A stretch of DNA of 64,000 bases from an uncultured Saccharospirillaceae bacterium. Lineage in GTDB: Bacteria; Pseudomonadota; Gammaproteobacteria; Pseudomonadales; Oceanobacteraceae. This document shows, one piece after another, positions 37,612 through 46,973 of the stretch. Location of the stretch: assembly GCA_947499545.1 (NCBI GenBank), contig CANMOZ010000003.1, forward strand, positions 1 to 64,000, read 5' to 3'. How positions within the stretch are numbered: position 1 is the stretch's first letter; each line of letters opens with the position of its first letter. A model generated the notes under the pieces. That model was not told the DNA's origin and did no database searches. It saw only the letters and a list, made by a program, of their open reading frames with translations. The position numbers and the translations under genes were made by a program.

Positions 37612-39513
37612 TTAAAGGTTTGAGCCAAGATGTCTAGCGTTATTCTTTTGAGCGCTAGGCACCAAAGGAATAACGACATCCACTTCCGGTTTTGGGACAT
37701 AGTACTTATCCCTAACCTCTTTCGGCCCGTTGTAATAACTTATTTGTTGCTCAAGGAATTGGTTTAAGCGCTGATCTAATAATGCAGAAATGTCAGCTTC
37801 TTGATCAACGATATTTTGCTTTTCTTTAGGATCTTCTTCTAAATTGAACAGCATTCTCCGCCCATCTTTATAGGCTATATATTTCCACGGGTAGCGCACA
37901 ACAGCATTCATATGGACGACGCCCTGGCCCGTCATAAAAATATCTCTTTGCTGAGCTAATACACCCTCCCCACCAAGCAGATCCATTCCTTGAAACCCTT
38001 GAAAGGCCGGTAAATTTAAAGCAGATAAAATGGTGGGCGCCAAATCAATTGCTGAAACTGGCTCATCCACAATCACCTGATCGGTTTGGTCCGGTAGCTT
38101 AATCAACCCAAAAGCTTTTATTTGAGGATCAAATAAGCTCGTTCCATGAGTAGGGTGGCCATCAGCAAACAGAGACTCTCCATGATCCGACGTCACCACA
38201 ATCATAGCTTTATTGTAGAGCCCCTTATCCTTTAAATTTTGAATTAACGTCCCCACTTGCTCATCGACGTAGGCTAGAGCATTGTCATATTTATTAATCA
38301 ACCTGTCCTTGTGTTCAAGGTCAATATCAAAAAATGAAAACTGAAAATCATCCGTATTCGATGGCTGCCACTGCCCCTCAAGCCCAACAGGCAACTCAAA
38401 TGGAAAATGTGTTTTTTGGAAATTGACCGTCATAATAAATGGGCTATCAGATACTCTTTGCTCGAGTGTTTCTATGGCTTCTTGAACCACAATATGGTCA
38501 TCAACCTTCCGTTCAGCACCGATATTGGGGCCAAAGTAGTCAGCAGAATGCCAGAATTTTGTAAATTCTTTTCCCTCCGTAATAAAGCGTTTCATTCCTT
38601 GCCAATTTTCATTTTGCGCAGAAATGACATAGGTTTCATAGCCCTGGTTTTGAAGTAAGTCATAGATTGTCGTTCGGTCATAGTCAATTTTTTTAAATTT
38701 ATCTAGCGAAGTTCTACGCTGCGCGTATTGTGATGAAGGTATACTCGTTTGTGCGTAGTTGGAGTGGCATGCAGTAGCATACATCCGGTTATAAAGGATG
38801 CTATTCGTCGCAAGCTCATCAAGGTTCGGTGTAGTATTTCTTTCATACCCTAAGAAGCCCAAATGATTCAATGCAATCGACTCGAGCATAATGATAATTA
38901 CTGGTGTTTTTGGAGCAGCCGCCACGATAGCGCTCCAACCGGATAGAGGAAAACGTTTTTCCAGGCGTACCAAATTTAAAGATTGAACTTTTTGAGGGCT
39001 TTTCTTCTTAGCAAACACCAATAACTCTGATGGGAAAACACCAATATCGGTTTCTGCTAATGCGGCCACAGGCTTGGAGGCTACTTTTAAAAATAAAGCT
39101 AATGCGACTGTCATAACAATCGATTTAAACCAGGTTTGAGGTTTCGTCTGCTTTACAGTAGATGCTGTCAATTTACGAAACATAATATGATGCGTGAATA
39201 TCAAAAGTGCACAAGCGATCATGATGGTTATAAATCCAATCACATCGGACTGACTCATTGAATGGACAATCTGCTTCATATCACCAGCTGTTGCAGCGAT
39301 CAAACTCAAATCTAAAAAAACCTCAGCTACCTGATAGACCTGTTCTGATAAAACCCAAATGATCGCAGAAAAAACAGAAACGACTAAGTTAATAAACCAT
39401 AGGGGGCACCAAAAAATCCAGCTATCGCGCATCCTAAACAAACAGAACAAAAGACCGTTCACGCCCACCAAGAACATCACTAAATAGAGCTGAATTGTCA
39501 GACTGCTTAGCAC
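37612..39513 (-). CDS. Membrane sulfatase/phosphoethanolamine-transferase-like hydrolase
   Basis: A 633-residue protein with four or five N-terminal membrane helices (about 1-150) and a large alkaline-phosphatase-superfamily domain. Metal-site motifs are seen in IIMLESIALNHLGFLGYERN and VTSDHGESLFADGHPTHG; the likely nucleophile is a Thr/Ser in SNYAQTSIPSS rather than the C-x-P-S-R of classical sulfatases. The topology resembles LTA synthase, OpgB and EptA, so it may move a phospho-head-group onto an envelope glycan or lipid. Substrate unknown. It stands alone between the CCP group and rnpB. Confidence 0.7.
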   Translation of the reverse strand: MLSSLTIQLYLVMFLVGVNGLLFCLFRMRDSWIFWCPLWFINLVVSVFSAIIWVLSEQVYQVAEVFLDLSLIAATAGDMKQIVHSMSQSDVIGFITIMIACALLIFTHHIMFRKLTASTVKQTKPQTWFKSIVMTVALALFLKVASKPVAALAETDIGVFPSELLVFAKKKSPQKVQSLNLVRLEKRFPLSGWSAIVAAAPKTPVIIIMLESIALNHLGFLGYERNTTPNLDELATNSILYNRMYATACHSNYAQTSIPSSQYAQRRTSLDKFKKIDYDRTTIYDLLQNQGYETYVISAQNENWQGMKRFITEGKEFTKFWHSADYFGPNIGAERKVDDHIVVQEAIETLEQRVSDSPFIMTVNFQKTHFPFELPVGLEGQWQPSNTDDFQFSFFDIDLEHKDRLINKYDNALAYVDEQVGTLIQNLKDKGLYNKAMIVVTSDHGESLFADGHPTHGTSLFDPQIKAFGLIKLPDQTDQVIVDEPVSAIDLAPTILSALNLPAFQGFQGMDLLGGEGVLAQQRDIFMTGQGVVHMNAVVRYPWKYIAYKDGRRMLFNLEEDPKEKQNIVDQEADISALLDQRLNQFLEQQISYYNGPKEVRDKYYVPKPEVDVVIPLVPSAQKNNARHLGSNL

Positions 39514-39875
39514 ACTTATAAAACTTATCGATCGGAATCAGTCGAGGCTAAAAAAAATGGAGAAAAGTGAAAAAATTGTAAAAAACGAAACCCAGTAGGT
39601 GGCACTCCAAAGAACAAAGTGTTTGGCAGAAAGATGTTTGCAACTACTCATAAATCCACTAGCTCAGTTATAAAACGTTGCTGCTGACCTGAGGATGTAT
39701 GAAGGTGCCAGCATTAAATAAAGCTGGCCAAGATAACCCAATCCAGACAAAAGTTTCAAGACATAACCCGCAATCTTGAAACCACTTTGCAGTTCAATCC
39801 CTAGAGAAGCCGATAATTGAGAAAATTGCAGGCCTCACCAATCAAGTGAAGACCCACAGACAATAATTTATATCA
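39514..39875. other. Intergenic region with hairpin
   Basis: About 360 bases without a gene. A 9-bp perfect stem, GTTTCAAGA (39753-39761) with TCTTGAAAC (39774-39782), is followed on the minus strand by TTTTG and may be a weak terminator for the peroxidase gene group. No RNA gene is recognised. Confidence 0.45.
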
Positions 39876-41243
39876 TTAATTTTTGGAATCTGCCGTCAAA
39901 CTGCCTGGTGGCGACAACCATTTTGGATTGGAGTCGATTCCGCCGGTTAATGACTCCAAAAATGACTTGAGTTGCAACTGCTGCTCTTCAGTCAAACGCA
40001 ATGGCAAAATATCAAAGTGCGGGCGATTGGGTTGCTGCTTTGGGTCGAAAAATGGAGGTTTTGGCTTATTATAGTGTGCAATCACATCCATTAGGGTCTC
40101 GAATTGACCCGCGTGCATATAGGGCGCCGTTAGCGCAACGTTCCTGAGAGAAGGGGCTTTAAAAGCGCCCACAAGCTCTTTCCCTTCCGTTTTGAGATAA
40201 CGAATTTCTAAGCACTGTTCTGGTTTTGCATCACTGAAATCAGACATGCAGTTAAAAGAGTCCCCGGCCAATTGCTTAACGCCTTTATAGCGCCCCAAAT
40301 CCACCGCCATTTGATCACGCTCAGGGATGCCCACATTGTGAAATTCAAAGTTCGTAAATAAGGGCCCATTATGGCAGCTTGCGCAGTTCGCTCGCCCCAT
40401 AAACAATCGCATGCCCAGCACTTCTTGCTCTGAATACAAGGCAAGCACCTGCTTGTTATCGCCTTGCTCAAGCGCTTCGACAAAGGCATCAAAGTTAGCC
40501 GGAGCGGGTTTGAGTTGCCTTTGGTAAGCTTCAAATGCTTTTCCAACGTTCGAGAAAATTCTATTGATGTGATCTCTATCCTCTGGCGCCATCCCCTCCC
40601 AAAGGGCTTGTGCCACCTCATCTCCCAGCGGAGTTGCTTCAAGAGGAAAGCGTGCCTCATCGTTCACATCCGGCAATACACCAAACAACCGCTCGTAAAC
40701 ACTTGAATAGGATTGAGCAATCACACGCGCTACCTTTACTCGACTCGCTCCTTGCTCTTTTCTATCTTCAATGGGACCTAATGCTTGAGACCAAAGGCTG
40801 TCTTTGCGTCCATCCCAAAATTGCCAGTGGCTGTAAGCGGCACCCACAATGGTAGGGGTATTGCGTGCAGCGGTGGCTAACCCAACCGCTAGAGGGATGC
40901 CATCGGTAAAATATTTATCGGGCTGATGACAGGTTGCACAAGAGATATGATCAAATTTACTCAAACGCGTATCAAAGAATAATTGATGTCCCCATTCAGC
41001 CGCCTCTGGCAAATCGGCTACGGCATTCGTATCAGACGACTTTAATGCAGGCAGTTGAGCCAGTGTAAAACCTTTTAAAAATTGAATTTCATCTTGAGTG
41101 AATTGATAAGCTTCTGGCAATGTTTGCTCTGACTGGGCAATCGCCATCCAAGAAAGAGCCGCGACTACAAGGCCACTGCAAGCCAATCCAATTAAAAAAA
41201 TTCGGCGTTTTATTTTCTTATAGATCGAGGTTGAACGTAACAC
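39876..41243 (-). CDS. Di-heme cytochrome c peroxidase / MauG-like protein
   Basis: A 455-residue exported protein with an N-terminal anchor (about 15-35) and two c-type heme sites, C102-A-T-C105-H106 and C287-A-S-C290-H291, typical of the CCP/MauG family. Such enzymes reduce peroxide or oxidise a partner protein in the periplasm. It is longer than E. coli-type CCP, with a C-terminal segment containing NVALTAPYMHAGQFETLMDV. The first 26 bases overlap the end of the upstream lipoprotein gene, so the two are coupled. Which of the two activities applies cannot be read from sequence. Confidence 0.8.
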   Translation of the reverse strand: MLRSTSIYKKIKRRIFLIGLACSGLVVAALSWMAIAQSEQTLPEAYQFTQDEIQFLKGFTLAQLPALKSSDTNAVADLPEAAEWGHQLFFDTRLSKFDHISCATCHQPDKYFTDGIPLAVGLATAARNTPTIVGAAYSHWQFWDGRKDSLWSQALGPIEDRKEQGASRVKVARVIAQSYSSVYERLFGVLPDVNDEARFPLEATPLGDEVAQALWEGMAPEDRDHINRIFSNVGKAFEAYQRQLKPAPANFDAFVEALEQGDNKQVLALYSEQEVLGMRLFMGRANCASCHNGPLFTNFEFHNVGIPERDQMAVDLGRYKGVKQLAGDSFNCMSDFSDAKPEQCLEIRYLKTEGKELVGAFKAPSLRNVALTAPYMHAGQFETLMDVIAHYNKPKPPFFDPKQQPNRPHFDILPLRLTEEQQLQLKSFLESLTGGIDSNPKWLSPPGSLTADSKN

Positions 41244-42204
41244 GGTCTTCGACCTCTCCTTTTTTCATGATAAAGGTCATCACCCACCAACCCGTCATTT
41301 GGAATTTCACTCCACGAACTTTATAAACCCCAGGAGCAACTTCCCCAACCACTTCAGGTGCTGTCGGTAACCCATGCACATGACCTGGCATATGCCCTTC
41401 TAACTGAATATCCAACCCTTGAAACTTATTGCCATGATCATCCGTGATGTATAGATGCCATTCATGCATTTCGTTAATAGGCACCCGTGCGTGCCCCTTG
41501 TCTTGATATTGGCTTTCGACGTGCGCAAAAAAATGACCATGCATACTGGGCTGAAATGGGTCTGTGTCGAGATGCACCGGGCGACTTTGATCACCGCGTT
41601 GCGTCATAATGCTTGGAATCACCTCATCGGTATTTAATCGAGGATCACTGCCATCAGGCATATTCGGTTTGACACTACGAATAGCGGTATTGTGCGCAAC
41701 CACAGCATTGGCATTTTCAGATAACATTGGGCCTAGATAACGAAACTGATCACCCCAAACACCAACAAAGCCATGCTTCATTCTGAGATGCCCCATTTTC
41801 TGCAGGCGTTCTCCCATTTCACGAAAATTGGCACCTTCTGATTGCAACGTTTGACGTGTTTGATTCAGTTGTTTGATGTGCTTCCCTAACTGCTCCTTTA
41901 ATGCCTTTTGCTCTGGATTTAATTTCCGCACAACCTGTTGCAATCCACGAGATTCTTTATAAAGACTGTTGGCTACTTGAATTTGGTCACGAGCCATCTT
42001 CAGCAAGGATTTGGATTCTGCACGCAATGTCGCACCTTCTTCCATATCATGCTTAGCTTTAGAACGCTTAGAAATATTTGGACTGGTATTATTCGCTATG
42101 GCTGACTCGTCTGCGCTTGTTTGGGCCAGACATGCTCCCAATGGAGTAACTATGAACACCCAAAGAAGTGTGCGAATCCAAGCATGATAACTGCTAACTT
42201 TCAT
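41218..42204 (-). CDS. His/Met-rich lipoprotein with coiled coil and YtkA/FixH-like C-terminal domain
   Basis: A 328-residue protein. The signal peptide ends in a lipobox (TPLGAC), so it is probably a lipoprotein. A coiled coil (about residues 65-130) is followed by a His- and Met-rich part (GHLRMKHG, PFQPSMHGHFFAHV, GHMPGHVHGLP) and a C-terminal beta-rich region (EWHLYITDDHGNKFQGLDIQ through VYKVRGVKFQMTGWWVMTF) resembling YtkA/FixH-like domains. The His/Met clusters suggest metal binding, perhaps copper; that is inference. It is co-transcribed with the di-heme peroxidase and the choice-of-anchor-B protein. Confidence 0.55.
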   Translation of the reverse strand: MKVSSYHAWIRTLLWVFIVTPLGACLAQTSADESAIANNTSPNISKRSKAKHDMEEGATLRAESKSLLKMARDQIQVANSLYKESRGLQQVVRKLNPEQKALKEQLGKHIKQLNQTRQTLQSEGANFREMGERLQKMGHLRMKHGFVGVWGDQFRYLGPMLSENANAVVAHNTAIRSVKPNMPDGSDPRLNTDEVIPSIMTQRGDQSRPVHLDTDPFQPSMHGHFFAHVESQYQDKGHARVPINEMHEWHLYITDDHGNKFQGLDIQLEGHMPGHVHGLPTAPEVVGEVAPGVYKVRGVKFQMTGWWVMTFIMKKGEVEDRVTFNLDL

Positions 42205-42285
42205 TGAAAATCCCCACCCCAGAAATCAAAAGAGCCGCCAAGAAAGAATCTTCCAGGCGGCTTTTTATTGAGCCAATGAATCTTA

Positions 42286-44040
42286 TTATTGAACGTTTAG
42301 GCTGTAATCTTCGTACTCGCCCCAATCAATTGAGCCGCAAGAAGAAGCCGCTTCTTTCCAACGCATCCCGATGCGCATTCTCAAATGACGACCCGTGGTT
42401 GCTCCCTGAGGAACGGTCATTTCCCCAAGCATGGTTTTAGAGGATGCATATCCGGATTCGAAAACCAATTCACCGGCATCGTCAAAATCACCGTCGTAGT
42501 TTGCATCAACCCAGATCATCCAGTACTCATCATAGGTGCCATCTCTTGGGAAAACGGGAGTTAATGCCAGGCTCATTTTAGCTCCACGGCTAGCGTTGAT
42601 GACTTGGTCGCTAAAGTCTTGGTAGCCGCCTAATTCAGCATCCGATGCATGCTCGAAGTCACCCACTTTTACTCGGCCAATGCCTTCGTACTTACCACGT
42701 CCGGAGACTGAACAGAACTTCGGCTCGACAGGGCCATCGTCTTCTAGATTTGGGTGTACAACAAAGAGTCCATTAGCGATGTCACTGGCGACAACGTTCC
42801 CACTGTCGAAGTAAACGTAGCTGCTCCAAGTACCCGAGAATTGTGCACTGTTCGACCCAGGAATGGTGTCAAAGAAGGCCACCTCTTTCATATTGCCATC
42901 TTGGATTTGCTCAGTGGACATGATTCTCAAACCAGCACGATAGTTGGTTTCGTACACGTAACCGTCTTTGGTATAAAGGTTGTGATCGATGGCGTTCGTT
43001 GGACCAAAGAAAGCACCCAATTCGACAGGGTTGTCCAAGTCGCTCACATCGAAAATGTAGGATTTCGTTTTGTGGCCTAAGCCGGTTTCGTCTAACTCAT
43101 CGTTCATGATGACAATACTGTGATCATCATTTAAGAACCAACCCTGGTGGGTGTAGCGAGCATTGTCATAACCGGTTCTAGAGATTTGAACGGGGTTACC
43201 TTTGTTTTCAACGTTAACAATGGTGAGCGTGTCTTCATTGTAACCGACGCAAATTTCTTTACCTGCGTAATCTTGGTCAGGACCGTTATACACAACGCAT
43301 TGGGTATCATGGGTATAACCATCACTCGAGAAACACCCTGAATAGGTAGGATCAAGAGGATTCGAAATATCCATCATGTATAAGCCACCGCTACACTTAT
43401 TGCTTCCTACGATATAAGCAAAACCGGTGTCTTCATTAATTGCGATATTGTGTGCATTCCCAAAGCCCCCATGATGGGCTGTTTCTTCCAAGGTGATAGG
43501 CGAGCTGATATCACGTAACTGGGATAAATCAAACACTTGCAAGCCATGCGTACGATTGCCACTGCCATCCGCAACGATAAAAGCATGATCCATAAAGATT
43601 TTTATATCTCGCCAAGTGTCAGTGCCACCATTGTGAGACGGTAAAAATCCAAGATAAACGGGGTTAGTTGGGCTTGTGATATCGACAAAAGAAGTGCCAT
43701 TGGTTCTGCCAACAATAGCAATTTCATGTCCGGTTTCGGGGTCGGTCCAACCCCAAATGTCATTTAAGCTCGCAGAACCGCCGCCCATTTCCTCTTTGGG
43801 AGTAAACGACATTAAGTCTACGTTTTTACAAGGGTATCCACCTGCTTCACCGTTTTGACACGGAATCGCTTGGTTTGAGAAATTACTTCTGAGTCTAGAG
43901 ATGTGTTCGAAGGGTAACCCCGCACCGCCATTACTTTCGTCCAGTACAAAATCATCCAAGAACATGCTGCTGTGCCCCATAGCACTCAATGGGAGGCACA
44001 TCCCGACCACCCACACAGCCATCGTTTTTAATGCTTTCAT
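42286..44040 (-). CDS. Choice-of-anchor-B (LVIVD) family exported protein with GEVED domain
   Basis: A 584-residue secreted protein: signal peptide (about 1-22), a beta-propeller-like region of LVIVD repeats (FVDITSPTNPVYLGFL, LQVFDLSQLRDI, LYMMDISNPLDPTYSG, LTIVNVENKGNPVQ, YIFDVSDLDNPVELG) and a C-terminal GEVED domain (WVDANYDGDFDDAGELVFE, ending GEYEDYSLNV) with Asp/Asn loops that look calcium-binding. Several Cys pairs lie in the propeller. GAGGGA before the ATG at 44040 favours this start over 44061. First gene of the three-gene group with the lipoprotein and peroxidase. Role unknown. Confidence 0.75.
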   Translation of the reverse strand: MKALKTMAVWVVGMCLPLSAMGHSSMFLDDFVLDESNGGAGLPFEHISRLRSNFSNQAIPCQNGEAGGYPCKNVDLMSFTPKEEMGGGSASLNDIWGWTDPETGHEIAIVGRTNGTSFVDITSPTNPVYLGFLPSHNGGTDTWRDIKIFMDHAFIVADGSGNRTHGLQVFDLSQLRDISSPITLEETAHHGGFGNAHNIAINEDTGFAYIVGSNKCSGGLYMMDISNPLDPTYSGCFSSDGYTHDTQCVVYNGPDQDYAGKEICVGYNEDTLTIVNVENKGNPVQISRTGYDNARYTHQGWFLNDDHSIVIMNDELDETGLGHKTKSYIFDVSDLDNPVELGAFFGPTNAIDHNLYTKDGYVYETNYRAGLRIMSTEQIQDGNMKEVAFFDTIPGSNSAQFSGTWSSYVYFDSGNVVASDIANGLFVVHPNLEDDGPVEPKFCSVSGRGKYEGIGRVKVGDFEHASDAELGGYQDFSDQVINASRGAKMSLALTPVFPRDGTYDEYWMIWVDANYDGDFDDAGELVFESGYASSKTMLGEMTVPQGATTGRHLRMRIGMRWKEAASSCGSIDWGEYEDYSLNVQ

Positions 44041-44460
44041 TGTGATTCCCTCACTTATCATGGAAGGATGTAGACCTTATAAGCCTAAGCGGCCCAAAAA
44101 TCTGACACGTCCATTTCACTATAACAAGCTTTGCGCCAGTAACTGTCGAAGCAATGAGCCAATTCGTATAGAGATGCAATGCATTGGCGATTTCAGATAA
44201 CTTTTTTAGCCAAGCACCTATTCACTGTAATCACGCAGTTAAACGACGTTATTTTTGTTTGAAACGAGAATAATAATTCAGGCATCTAATTGCCAGGCAA
44301 ACCTGGCATGGGCTCTTAAGCTTTTTAAACAAGCCACTACTGTTATTTATTAAGACGCGCTTGTTTATTTAGATGGCCAATTTTTATTTATCAATCTTCG
44401 CACCAGGCTACATCAGTTTAGATTTATTTGTCTACTGGGCTAAAGTTGATTGAACTTATG
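44041..44460. other. Intergenic region
   Basis: About 420 bases without a gene. It should hold the promoter of the choice-of-anchor-B operon. One hairpin is seen: TGCCAGG (44291-44297) and CCTGGCA (44302-44308) with a CAAA loop, no T-tract. Nothing else recognised. Confidence 0.45.
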
Positions 44461-45984
44461 TCAGGTTACGTTGCTTCTCATATGAGCAGGTATCCATCGC
44501 GTTTCAAAATATTCAAAGAGTAATTCCATTAAGATAGCGAGTATCGCAGCAGGTATCGCCCCCATTAACACCATTTCATGATCATTGAGTGAGAGGCCTG
44601 TAATAATTGGATCACCCAATCCACCGGCTCCAATAAAAGAGGCCAAAGTGGCTGTACCAATACTGATGATCGCCGCGGTTTTAATACCAGTGAGCATACC
44701 AGGCAAAGCCATTGGCAAGTAAATGGTTCGTAATTGTTGCCGCTTCGTTAACCCCAACCCCTGAGCAACCTCGACCAGTGTGCTGTCAATGGTGACCAAT
44801 GCATTAATGGTACTCCGCACAATCGGCAACAACGAATAGATAAACAACGCAATGACAGCCGGCACCCAACCAATGCCAAAAATGGGTATCAAGAGAGCCA
44901 ACAAAGCCAGAGAAGGAATGGTTTGCATTAACCCCGTTGAATAGATCAACACGCGGCTTAATTTAGATGAACGATAGGCTAAGATTGCAACCAAAACGCC
45001 TACAAAGGTTGCACTGATTAAAGCCGTAAAGGTTAACCATAAATGTTCGTATACATAGCCCATCAAACGTTTCCAAGGGTAGGAAGTTTCTGCTTCGCTC
45101 AAGGTTCCGAATGATGCATTTAAGAAATCCGTTGCCACTTCTGCGTAAGAATGGTCATCTTCCAAAGCCAATGCATTCAGCTCTTGCATTTTCGCTTCAT
45201 CAATGAGGCCTGCCAACTCAGCTAGACTTGTTTGAGCATCTACCGGCATTGTTTTTCGAATAAAAGGCAGTGCTCTATAAGATGGAAAATAAAATAAATC
45301 ATCTTCTAAAAGCTGCAAGCCGAAACGATTAATATCACCATCGGTTGAATAAGCATCCGTTAAATCGATTTTACCCGATTGAATCGCTTGATAAGCCAAG
45401 CTGTGTTCAATACCTGAAACCGAAAAAGGGAGATCGTATTCTGATTTCAACCCCTGCCAGCCATCCGTTCGATTAATAAATTCATGGCTAAGCGACAGCA
45501 CGAGATCAGGGTATTGTTTTAAATCCGAAATCGATTTAATTGTCTTCTCTTCCATCAATTGTTTATTCATCACTAAAGCATAGGTATTATTAAACCCTAA
45601 TGATGGCAATACTTTTAAGGGAGTCTCCTTTAATGCCTGATTAATATCCGCAACCTCATCGTCAATTTGGGGTTGATATTGTCCCTTTAAAATAGCTTGA
45701 TAAAGCGTTCCTGTGTATTCAACATAAACATCAATCTCACCTGCGAGTAAGGCTTCATAGGTGATGATGGTTTTTCCTAAACCCAATTTACGCTCAACAT
45801 CGAACCCATCACGTTCCAATTTCTGAGCAACTATCTCACCTAACAAATACCCTTCAGCAAAGGCTTTACTGCCAACAACCACCTTGGAGCTGTCTGCCCA
45901 GGCAACAGAATGAACAGAAAAAACACTTGCCAGCGCAATCACTAGAAAAAAGCAGTAAGCACGTATTTTATTTAAGCCTCGCAT
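44461..45984 (-). CDS. Osmoprotectant-type ABC transporter, fused binding protein and permease
   Basis: A 507-residue fusion. A signal segment (about 1-30) leads into a glycine-betaine/choline-type binding domain (about 31-280; VVVGSKAFAEGYLLGEIVAQ, YVEYTGTL, TDAYSTDGDI). It is followed by a permease domain with about five or six helices and the coupling motif EVAQGLGLTKRQQLRTIYLP. Order is binding protein first, permease second; many fused OpuC/OpuF-type transporters have the reverse. It takes up compatible solutes such as betaine or choline. The start overlaps the end of the ATPase gene by 13 bases. Confidence 0.85.
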   Translation of the reverse strand: MRGLNKIRAYCFFLVIALASVFSVHSVAWADSSKVVVGSKAFAEGYLLGEIVAQKLERDGFDVERKLGLGKTIITYEALLAGEIDVYVEYTGTLYQAILKGQYQPQIDDEVADINQALKETPLKVLPSLGFNNTYALVMNKQLMEEKTIKSISDLKQYPDLVLSLSHEFINRTDGWQGLKSEYDLPFSVSGIEHSLAYQAIQSGKIDLTDAYSTDGDINRFGLQLLEDDLFYFPSYRALPFIRKTMPVDAQTSLAELAGLIDEAKMQELNALALEDDHSYAEVATDFLNASFGTLSEAETSYPWKRLMGYVYEHLWLTFTALISATFVGVLVAILAYRSSKLSRVLIYSTGLMQTIPSLALLALLIPIFGIGWVPAVIALFIYSLLPIVRSTINALVTIDSTLVEVAQGLGLTKRQQLRTIYLPMALPGMLTGIKTAAIISIGTATLASFIGAGGLGDPIITGLSLNDHEMVLMGAIPAAILAILMELLFEYFETRWIPAHMRSNVT

Positions 45985-46727
45985 AACAAGTGCTCCTTCA
46001 CTAACCGCTTTACTAGATCACAACTTGGATGAGCAATTACCGATTCAATTTTTCCTTGCTGCAAAATACTCCCTGATTCCATTACCATAATATGATCTGC
46101 AAGAAAGCGAGCTTCACGCATATCATGTGTAATTAACATTACAGAAAACTGCTCTTCTTGTTGCAAGCGAATAAACTCACGATAAATATCGAAACGACTG
46201 ATAGGGTCCACTGCTGAAAACGCTTCATCCAACAACAGCAAACGGGGTTTCATCATTAATGCCCGACACAGACCTACTCTTTGCGCCTGCCCTCCAGATA
46301 ATTCATGAGGGTATCGCTTCAATAGAACGGAAGGTAAATTAAACATATCCAACAAAAATTGAATTCGCTCATGCTGTTCTGTTTGCTCCATATCAGTAGC
46401 ATTAGCAACGATGGCAATGTTTTCAGCAACTTTAAGATGAGGGAAAAGCCCTATTCTCTGCACGGCGTAGCCGATTTTCAATCGCAATGCATCAAGGCTA
46501 TTGTGTGTGACGAGATTTCCTAAAACCGATACTTCACCTTCAGAAGGCAACAACAACCCGTTTACCAACTTTAATAAAGTTGATTTTCCACAGCCACTGG
46601 GTCCACAAACCGCCGTGACTTGTTGATCAGGAAAAGTAACATTGAGTCGGTTGAATAAGGGATGTTGTCCATAGCCAAAAGAGACGCCCTTCATCTGAAT
46701 ACAGGGGCCTGATACCGCCAAAGACAT
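45972..46727 (-). CDS. Osmoprotectant-type ABC transporter ATP-binding protein
   Basis: A 251-residue ABC ATPase: Walker A GPSGCGKSTLL, Q-loop, signature LSGGQAQRVGLCRAL, Walker B LLLLDEAFSAVD and an H-loop (ITHDMREA). It lacks the C-terminal CBS domains of larger OpuCA/ProV proteins. It energises the fused permease that follows. ATG at 46727 has GAGGAAA upstream. An intrinsic terminator sits only some 20 bases before the start, so expression may depend on readthrough or attenuation. Confidence 0.88.
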   Translation of the reverse strand: MSLAVSGPCIQMKGVSFGYGQHPLFNRLNVTFPDQQVTAVCGPSGCGKSTLLKLVNGLLLPSEGEVSVLGNLVTHNSLDALRLKIGYAVQRIGLFPHLKVAENIAIVANATDMEQTEQHERIQFLLDMFNLPSVLLKRYPHELSGGQAQRVGLCRALMMKPRLLLLDEAFSAVDPISRFDIYREFIRLQQEEQFSVMLITHDMREARFLADHIMVMESGSILQQGKIESVIAHPSCDLVKRLVKEHLLCEA

Positions 46728-46746
46728 GTTGAGTTTCCTCAGGCAC

Positions 46747-46772
46747 AAAAAAAGCCACCTTAAGGTGGCTTT
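46747..46772 (-). terminator. Intrinsic terminator just upstream of the ABC ATPase gene
   Basis: On the minus strand AAAGCCACC TTAAGGTGGCTTT folds into a perfect stem and is followed by seven T. It lies between the exporter gene and the ATPase gene. It may end the exporter transcript or a small RNA, or act as an attenuator for the transporter. A second short hairpin, AGCCTA/TAGGCT, lies at 46784-46798. Confidence 0.85.
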
Positions 46773-46973
46773 CTAACGGCATCAGCCTAACATAGGCTAG
46801 AAGCTGAGCCAAACCAGAGTTTTTATCCAACTACCGAGTCTAATGATTCGGTTTGACCTTTGGCATAAAATTCTCTGCTTAATTTAATAATTATGGGTTC
46901 GAATCTTTATATGTATATACGCTCTTATCTGACTTTTTTATATGGAAAGACTATTTAACGCCCTTTTTTACCA

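Noticed and set aside
46886-46905. GGGTTCGAATC resembling a tRNA T-arm
   Set aside because: Flanks do not pair and no cloverleaf is possible.
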